A stretch of 38,336 nucleotides of DNA, from assembly GCA_036844615.1 (NCBI GenBank), contig DAIUFK010000014.1, forward strand, positions 1-38,336, read 5' to 3'. Below the pieces are notes generated by a model that saw nothing but the letters and a program-made list of their open reading frames with translations, made no database searches and was not told where the DNA came from. The stretch comes from Palsa-872 sp036844615. GTDB taxonomy: Bacteria; Chloroflexota; Dormibacteria; Dormibacterales; Dormibacteraceae. The number at the start of each line of letters is the position of its first letter. Positions within the stretch are counted from its first letter, which is position 1. Shown piece after piece: positions 33,833-38,336 of this stretch. The translations under genes and the position numbers were made by a program.

Positions 33833-34951
33833 CTACCCGACGTTTGTGATCGTTCCAAACAGTCCGTCGGCCTCGTCATTGATCCCCGCCGCGAAGAACA
33901 GGGTGTTGGGATCGCCGCCCGATCCCCCGTTGCCGAACCGCAGGCCCCACAGGCCATCGATCTGGATCGGGGCGCTCGTCCCGCTCTTGAGCTGGCCCCG
34001 CAGGGCGCCAGCCGGCGTGAAGGCGCTGATCATTCCGTCACCGAAATTGCCGACGATAACGTCGTCGTGGAAGTTGCCGAACGTCGACGGGGACATGGCC
34101 AGACCCCACGGTGAGTTGAGGGTGCCGCCTGATGCGAATCGCCGCACGAACGTGCCATCGGTGCCGAAGATGTCGACGAACCCGTTGCCTGGTCCGCTCA
34201 CGTCGTCATGCCTCTGTGCGTCCTGCTTGGCGTAGGTCACGAAGATCTGGCCGCCGATGTTCTGCACTCCAAATGGAGCGAAGCCTTCTGGAATGCTTGG
34301 ATCGTTAAACGTGCCGGCCAGCACCTGGTGGAAGTCCTTGTCGAAGACATCGACCTTTCCGGACCGGAAGTTGGTCGCGTACAGATAGCTGTTGGTGCCT
34401 GATGTGCCGAGCGCCAATCCCTTGTAGACGGCGCCATTCGCTGCGTCGGGCACCGCCGAGTTATCGACTGCGATGGTGGCGCTGGTTCCACCAACCCCCG
34501 GGTTCCAACCAAGGATCGTCCCGTCCTCGGTCGCAAAGAGGAAGAGCGCCTTCGCCTTCGCGGTTCCCTTGCTGACCTGGAAGTCCGACGCTGTGGTGTT
34601 GAACACCGTTCCAGTTGGAGTACCGCCAGTCGGCGAGCCTGGCGCCGGGATCGTCACGGTCAGCGCGACCTTGCTGCCATCGCCGCGGTAGAGGGTAGAA
34701 ACGCCCGCGTTGTTGTCCGAGACCCAGATCGGGCTCGTGGCGCTGGACGAGAGGCCCCACGGATTCTTGAGATTCACGTCCGTCGATTGCGCCAGACCCG
34801 GAATATCGGACACCAGGTTGGTCTGGTGAAACGACCCTCTCGCGAGCTTGGCATCCGCAATTGCCCCCGCCTGGAGCATCACCGCCAACGCTGCCGAGCC
34901 TGCTATAGCTGCCCCGAAGAGCCGCCGCCTCATCTTGCTTGCACCTTGCAT
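33833..34951 (-). CDS. Secreted TIGR03118-type beta-propeller protein
   Basis: The product has 372 residues. The ATG at 34951 has GGGGGGA six bases before it, so the further upstream frame is not used. The N-terminus RRRLFGAAIAGSAALAVMLQ is a signal peptide, probably cleaved near AIADA. The mature part matches the TIGR03118 pattern: TNLVSDIPGLAQ..DVNLKNPWGLSSSATSPIWVSDNNAGVSTLYRGDG split across about 45-95. Repeated blades with GNF, FAPFGVQNIGG and LNSPWGLAMSPSTFG follow. It ends in LFFAAGINDEADGLFGTI. The fold is probably an NHL-like propeller outside the membrane. Function unknown; no catalytic motif was found. Confidence 0.82.
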   Translation of the reverse strand: MQGASKMRRRLFGAAIAGSAALAVMLQAGAIADAKLARGSFHQTNLVSDIPGLAQSTDVNLKNPWGLSSSATSPIWVSDNNAGVSTLYRGDGSKVALTVTIPAPGSPTGGTPTGTVFNTTASDFQVSKGTAKAKALFLFATEDGTILGWNPGVGGTSATIAVDNSAVPDAANGAVYKGLALGTSGTNSYLYATNFRSGKVDVFDKDFHQVLAGTFNDPSIPEGFAPFGVQNIGGQIFVTYAKQDAQRHDDVSGPGNGFVDIFGTDGTFVRRFASGGTLNSPWGLAMSPSTFGNFHDDVIVGNFGDGMISAFTPAGALRGQLKSGTSAPIQIDGLWGLRFGNGGSGGDPNTLFFAAGINDEADGLFGTITNVG

Positions 34952-35004
34952 TGGAAATCCCCCCAAACAAACCCGACCGACTTTCAGACAACTACCGGTT
35001 CGGG

Positions 35005-35826
35005 TTACAAGTTCTGGGGTCGCAAGACACCTTCGATTACGGCGGCGAAGCCGTCCTCCTCGTGGGTGTGGGTTTGTTCCGAAACCGCTTCGAGCACTGT
35101 CGCGTGGGCATTGCCCATCGCGACACCGCGGCCTGCCCACAGCAGCATCGGCAGGTCGTTCGGCGCATCGCCAATCGCAAGGACCTCATCGCGGCCGATG
35201 CTCATGCGGCGGCACAGCCACTCGAGCGCATCGCGCTTGTCGCAGCCTTTGGCAGTGATCTCTGCAAGCGGCGGGGAGGTCGCTGTGCTGACCTCGGCCC
35301 GCTCGCCAAGGACCTCACGCACTCGCTGCACTGTCACGTCGGGATCGGCGGCGCCAAGGTAGCTGATCACTTTCGAAAGGCCCATGGCTGCCTGCGGAGG
35401 AACCGGGCCGACAACTCCACGAGGCATCCTCCTGTCGACAGGACCTCGGGCGGTGAAAGGCCAAGCCTCGTCACTTCCCCATTCGAGGCCGCGCTCCCAC
35501 GCAAAGACGATCCCGGGAATCGCGGCGGTCAGCTCGGCAATGAGTGCCACCGCAAGAGAGCCTTCGATCCGGACGTCGCGCACGAGCCGGATCGCCGGCA
35601 TGTCCACGACAAGGGCGCCGTTGGCACAGATCGTCGGACCGTGCACTCTCAACGCTTCGGCGATCACCCTGGCGCTCCGCGGCGGGCGGCCGGTCACCAG
35701 CACCACAGCAAGGCCAGCCGCCTCGGCGGCCCGCAGAGCGGCCAGCGTCCGCGCAGAGGCTTCGCGTCCACCGGCGATGAGCGTGCCGTCGATGTCGGTC
35801 GCGATGAGACGAACGGCGGGCCTCAT
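35005..35826 (-). CDS. HAD phosphatase of the Cof type
   Basis: The protein has 273 residues. The nucleophile motif is TDIDGTLI (Asp10 and Asp12), motif II is VVLVTGRPP (about 43), the lysine of motif III is in KRDALEWL, and motif IV is AIGDAPNDLPML. The large C2-type cap between motifs II and III is typical of Cof-like enzymes acting on sugar phosphates, flavin or PLP-type substrates. The start ATG overlaps the stop of the upstream HAD gene by four bases, so the two phosphatases form an operon. Substrate unknown. Confidence 0.88.
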   Translation of the reverse strand: MRPAVRLIATDIDGTLIAGGREASARTLAALRAAEAAGLAVVLVTGRPPRSARVIAEALRVHGPTICANGALVVDMPAIRLVRDVRIEGSLAVALIAELTAAIPGIVFAWERGLEWGSDEAWPFTARGPVDRRMPRGVVGPVPPQAAMGLSKVISYLGAADPDVTVQRVREVLGERAEVSTATSPPLAEITAKGCDKRDALEWLCRRMSIGRDEVLAIGDAPNDLPMLLWAGRGVAMGNAHATVLEAVSEQTHTHEEDGFAAVIEGVLRPQNL

Positions 35827-36485
35827 CGGACCAGGGGGATCAGCTCGGAGAGCTCATCGACGATCAGCTGCGCTCCCGCTTCCTCGAGATCGCCGGTCGT
35901 GGCCGACCCGCTGGCGACGCCGATCGCCTGCATGCCGGCGGCGAGGGCTGCCTGCACGTCCCAGATCGAGTCGCCCACGTACCAGGAGCGCAATGGCTCG
36001 ACGCCGAGCTTCGTCGCGGCCGCAAGAAGGAGATCGGGTGCCGGCTTGGCATTTTCGACCTGGCTGCCGTCGACTATCGTCGGCGGGCGCGCCAGCTTCA
36101 GCGCATCGATCGAGGCCCCTACCTGTTCCGGCCGGCTCGAGGTTGCGATCGCCCAGGGCAGTCCTCGCTCGTCGAGCGCCCGCAAGAGCTCGATCGCGCC
36201 AGGTAGCGGCCTCGGGTTCGTGTTCAGCTCGCTGTAGATTTCCCCCGATCGGCGGTCGATGGCGTCCGCCCTTTCAGCGTCGATGGGCATGCCCGCCGCC
36301 TCCGCAACCAGTCGTGCGACGCGGCGGCCGTCCGATCCGATGAGCCTCGCCACCTGCTCGCGACCTGCTGGTATGCCGTGTTCTTCGAAAGTGCGCAGCC
36401 AGGCGGCGATCCTCGTCTCGACGGTATCGACAAGTGTTCCGTCGAGATCGAAGACCATCGCTTGAGGCGTGCTGGGCTTGGTCAT
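35823..36485 (-). CDS. HAD phosphatase of the beta-phosphoglucomutase/phosphoglycolate type
   Basis: The product has 220 residues from the ATG at 36485, which follows AAAGGA by five bases. A longer frame begins upstream but crosses the promoter. Motifs are VFDLDGTLVDT (about 11-21), ATSSRPEQVGA (motif II, about 112), the lysine in NAKPAPDLLL, and YVGDSIWDVQAA (motif IV). A small helical C1 cap lies between motif I and II. Relatives act on phosphoglycolate, beta-phosphoglucose or pyrophosphate; the sequence does not decide. Divergent from the PPOX gene, with just 29 bases between the two starts. Confidence 0.88.
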   Translation of the reverse strand: MTKPSTPQAMVFDLDGTLVDTVETRIAAWLRTFEEHGIPAGREQVARLIGSDGRRVARLVAEAAGMPIDAERADAIDRRSGEIYSELNTNPRPLPGAIELLRALDERGLPWAIATSSRPEQVGASIDALKLARPPTIVDGSQVENAKPAPDLLLAAATKLGVEPLRSWYVGDSIWDVQAALAAGMQAIGVASGSATTGDLEEAGAQLIVDELSELIPLVR

Positions 36486-36506
36486 TACGTCCTTTCTGAT
36501 TATCTT
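36478..36506. promoter_or_regulatory. Overlapping divergent promoters between HAD and PPOX genes
   Basis: Rightward: TTGGTC (36478-36483), 17-base spacer, TATCTT (36501-36506), then GTG at 36515. Leftward: the same A/T patch read on the minus strand gives GATAAT (36504-36499) ahead of the AAAGGA and ATG at 36485. The two -10 elements share four bases, so the promoters may compete. Confidence 0.5.
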
Positions 36507-36514
36507 CATGGTCC

Positions 36515-36961
36515 GTGGCAAGCTGGGCTGAGTTCGAGGCGTCCGAGCCGGAGTTCGCACCACGCGTGCGGGCACTGATGACGTCGCACAAGCACATGAC
36601 GATGGCCACGCTCCGCCGTGACGGATCGCCCCGGATCAGCGGGACCGAGGTCAAGTTCAGCAAGGGCGCGCTCGAGATCGGTTCGATGTCGAACGCCGTC
36701 AAGGCGCTGGATCTACGACGCGACGCGCGCGTCGCCATTCACGGCCCGACCTCTGATCCGCCCGAAGGCCTGCCCACCGGTTGGCAAGGCGAGGCCAAGA
36801 TTGCAGGCACCGCCGTCGAGGTCGACTCGGGCTCCGCCACCCACCGGTTCCTCATTGACATCCAGGAGGCGGTCATCACTCACCTCAACGAAGCAGGCAC
36901 GCGCCTGGTGGTGGAGTCCTGGAACCCTGCGCGCGGCTACAGGTCGATGGAGCGCGAGTAG
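36515..36961 (+). CDS. PPOX-fold (pyridoxamine 5'-phosphate oxidase-like) protein
   Basis: This protein of 148 residues has a split beta-barrel. HKHMTMATLRRDGSPRISGTEV (about 25-46, given here as two joined strands) is the typical opening, followed by GALEIGSMSNAVKALDLRRDARVAIHG. Relatives bind FMN, F420 or heme, and many are of unknown use. No pyridoxamine-specific signature is visible. The start is GTG 36515, eight bases behind TATCTT and without a ribosome site. The gene ends seven bases before the stop of the convergent dehydrogenase. Confidence 0.78.
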   Translation: MASWAEFEASEPEFAPRVRALMTSHKHMTMATLRRDGSPRISGTEVKFSKGALEIGSMSNAVKALDLRRDARVAIHGPTSDPPEGLPTGWQGEAKIAGTAVEVDSGSATHRFLIDIQEAVITHLNEAGTRLVVESWNPARGYRSMERE

Positions 36962-36968
36962 CGCTCCC

Positions 36969-38177
36969 TCAGTCGAAAGCGCTCACGCCGGTGATGTCCC
37001 TGCCCACTATCAGCGTCTGGATGGTCTCGGTGCCTTCGAACGTGTGGACCGCCTCGATGTCAGCCATGTGCCTGATGACGTGGAAGTCGAGAAGGATTCC
37101 GTTGCCGCCGAGCAGGTCGCGGGCCTCGGCCAGCACCTGTCGCGCCTTGCGCGTGTTGTGAAGCTTGGCGAGGCCTGCGATCGTGGGCAGGAGCTGGCCC
37201 GCGGCAGCCAATCGGGCGGTCTGGACGCAGTACAGCTGCATCGCGGTGACGTCGGCAAGCATCCTCACAAGCCGGTCCTGGACGATCTGAAAGCTGCTTA
37301 GCGGACGCCCGAACTGGTGGCGGCGCTTCGCGTAGGTGAGGGCCGCGTCGTAGCCGGCCACAGCGTGGCCGAGCGCCATCCAGGCGCAGCTGCTGCGCGT
37401 TTCCACGAGCACGCTGCCCGTGTCCTTGAAAGAGTTGGCGCCCGGAAGCCGGTTGGCTACCGGGACCCGGACGTCCTTCAGGTGAACCTCAGCCTGCCAG
37501 ATCGCGCGCAGCGATCCCTTGCCGTCGATCACTCGCGCGCTGAAACCGGGCATCCCCTTCTCGACGAGGAAGCCCTTGACCTGTTTGTCCTCGACATCCC
37601 GCGCCCACACGACAACCACGTCGGCGATGCTGGCGTTCCCGATCCAGGTTTTCGTTCCGCTGATGACCCAGGAGTCGCCATCGCGCCGCGCGCTTGTCTC
37701 GAGAGCGATCGAGTCAGATCCGTGCTCGGGCTCGGTCAGGGCGAAGGCACCTATCTTCTCCACCCTTGCCATCGGACCCAGCCACTGCTCCTTCTGCTCG
37801 TCCGAGCCGTGCATCGCGATCGAGCGCATCGCAAGGCCTGCCTGGACGCCGAGGAACGTGCCAAGGCTGCCATCGCCGCGGCTGAGCTCCATCTGCACCA
37901 GGCCGGCGGAGAGCGGATCCATCGGCGGGCAGCCGTAGCCGACCAGCCCGTCGCCGACCAGTCCCAGCTCCCCAAGGCGCTTCGCGAGGGCCAACGGGAA
38001 GTCAGCCCGCTCCCAGTAGTCAGCGATCACCGGCAGCACCTCGTCCTGAACGAAATGGCGAGTCCGGGTCAGGTAGTCCCACTGCTGGTCTGAGAGCTGA
38101 TCGCGAAGAAAGAAGTAGTCGGTCCCCGCCGCCTTGCCGATGTCTTCATGGAGGGCTTCGTCGTCAGGGCTAGGCAT
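36969..38177 (-). CDS. Acyl-CoA dehydrogenase, glutaryl-CoA-dehydrogenase-like
   Basis: This FAD enzyme oxidises acyl-CoA thioesters. The product has 402 residues from ATG 38177; a TTG at 38216 would add 13 residues without homology. The FAD/substrate signature AFALTEPEHGSDS is at about 150, and KRRHQFGRPLSSFQIVQ at about 290. The catalytic base lies in TFEGTETIQTLIVGRDITG near the C-terminus, which follows the glutaryl-CoA dehydrogenase pattern (YEGTxxI) more than short-chain ACADs. YFFLRDQLSDQQ near the start also matches that group. No electron-transfer flavoprotein or thioesterase genes are nearby. Exact substrate is unproven. Confidence 0.87.
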   Translation of the reverse strand: MPSPDDEALHEDIGKAAGTDYFFLRDQLSDQQWDYLTRTRHFVQDEVLPVIADYWERADFPLALAKRLGELGLVGDGLVGYGCPPMDPLSAGLVQMELSRGDGSLGTFLGVQAGLAMRSIAMHGSDEQKEQWLGPMARVEKIGAFALTEPEHGSDSIALETSARRDGDSWVISGTKTWIGNASIADVVVVWARDVEDKQVKGFLVEKGMPGFSARVIDGKGSLRAIWQAEVHLKDVRVPVANRLPGANSFKDTGSVLVETRSSCAWMALGHAVAGYDAALTYAKRRHQFGRPLSSFQIVQDRLVRMLADVTAMQLYCVQTARLAAAGQLLPTIAGLAKLHNTRKARQVLAEARDLLGGNGILLDFHVIRHMADIEAVHTFEGTETIQTLIVGRDITGVSAFD

Positions 38178-38281
38178 GTCGATCCGCCTCAGCCTACTCG
38201 CCCCGGCCCATTCCAACTAAGTCAAGCAGGCGGCCTAAGAGGTTCAACGTCGCCGGCGGCCGCGGCGGATCGTCAGTAGGG

Positions 38282-38336
38282 TGGTGGGCCGGGAGGGAGT
38301 CGAACCCCCAAAGCTTTCGCGGGTGGTTTACAGCCA
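38282..38336 (-). tRNA. tRNA-Tyr (GTA), 5' part outside window
   Basis: The minus strand reads an anticodon arm TGG-CTGTAAA-CCA, so the anticodon is GTA. A long variable arm with a GC-GAAA-GC hairpin follows, marking a class II tRNA. The T arm is GGGGG-TTCGACT-CCCTC, then the 3' acceptor strand CCGGCCC, discriminator A and an encoded CCA. The D arm and 5' acceptor strand lie beyond the right edge. Confidence 0.9.

Noticed and set aside
34939..36237. Plus-strand frame of 432 codons opposite the two HAD genes
   Set aside because: Shadow of the HAD operon, whose DxDGT motifs are on the minus strand.

Overview
The window is GC-rich double-stranded chromosomal DNA from a high-GC bacterium. It carries GTG/TTG starts, tightly overlapping operons, a coproheme-type (HemQ) heme operon, several probable leaderless promoters and many carbohydrate-active enzymes. 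This fits a heterotrophic, probably aerobic soil-type member of the Chloroflexota/Dormibacterota/Actinomycetota sphere; that placement is inference, since there is no rRNA here. A 100-N gap flanked by an exact 55-base duplication shows that it is a draft assembly scaffold. No phage, transposase, CRISPR or complete mobile element is visible.

Layout. (1) 1-4424, minus strand: a secreted metallophosphoesterase with FnIII domain (runs off the left edge), a probably 5'-truncated FnIII/lectin-like protein and a GH15 glucoamylase/trehalase. (2) 4704-10458, minus strand: an operon-like run of sugar ABC transporter (lipoprotein binding protein, two permeases, MalK-type ATPase), ParB-like protein and short adenylate kinase. 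(3) 10601-15526, plus strand: a divergent GH1 beta-glycosidase, an opposite-strand GH2 N-terminal relic, and an 1159-residue protein joining four GAF-type regions to a glucose-6-phosphate-dehydrogenase-like/Gfo-Idh-like C-terminus. (4) 15625-21142: GT4 glycosyltransferase, glycogen-debranching-type enzyme, stand-alone cyclic-nucleotide-binding domain protein, assembly gap, and FGGY (gluconokinase-like) kinase. (5) 21373-23741, plus strand: STAS-like protein, SAM methyltransferase, PPK2 and a two-CBS protein. (6) 23738-33707, minus strand: HTH regulator-hemA-hemC-hemD-hemB-hemQ-hemL-hemE-hemH, nearly every junction overlapping, followed by a secreted beta-helix membrane protein. (7) 33833-38177: TIGR03118-type secreted propeller, two HAD phosphatases, a divergent PPOX-fold protein and a glutaryl-CoA-dehydrogenase-like enzyme. 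(8) The right edge cuts a tRNA-Tyr.

How the genes fit together. The left half is about oligosaccharide capture and breakdown (ABC importer, GH1, GH15, debranching enzyme, GH2 relic) and entry of sugars into the pentose-phosphate/gluconate branch (FGGY kinase, G6PD-like fusion). The hem operon takes glutamyl-tRNA to uroporphyrinogen/coproporphyrinogen and finishes with ferrochelatase and HemQ. The coproporphyrinogen oxidase it needs is not in the window. The hem operon begins with its own DNA-binding protein, and a 12-base perfect palindrome sits in its promoter region.

The best candidate for something undescribed is the GAF-(G6PD-like dehydrogenase) fusion at 12047-15526. Next are the HTH-led hem operon with a glutamyl-tRNA reductase that lacks the dimerisation domain, and the coupled ParB-like/adk pair behind a sugar transporter.
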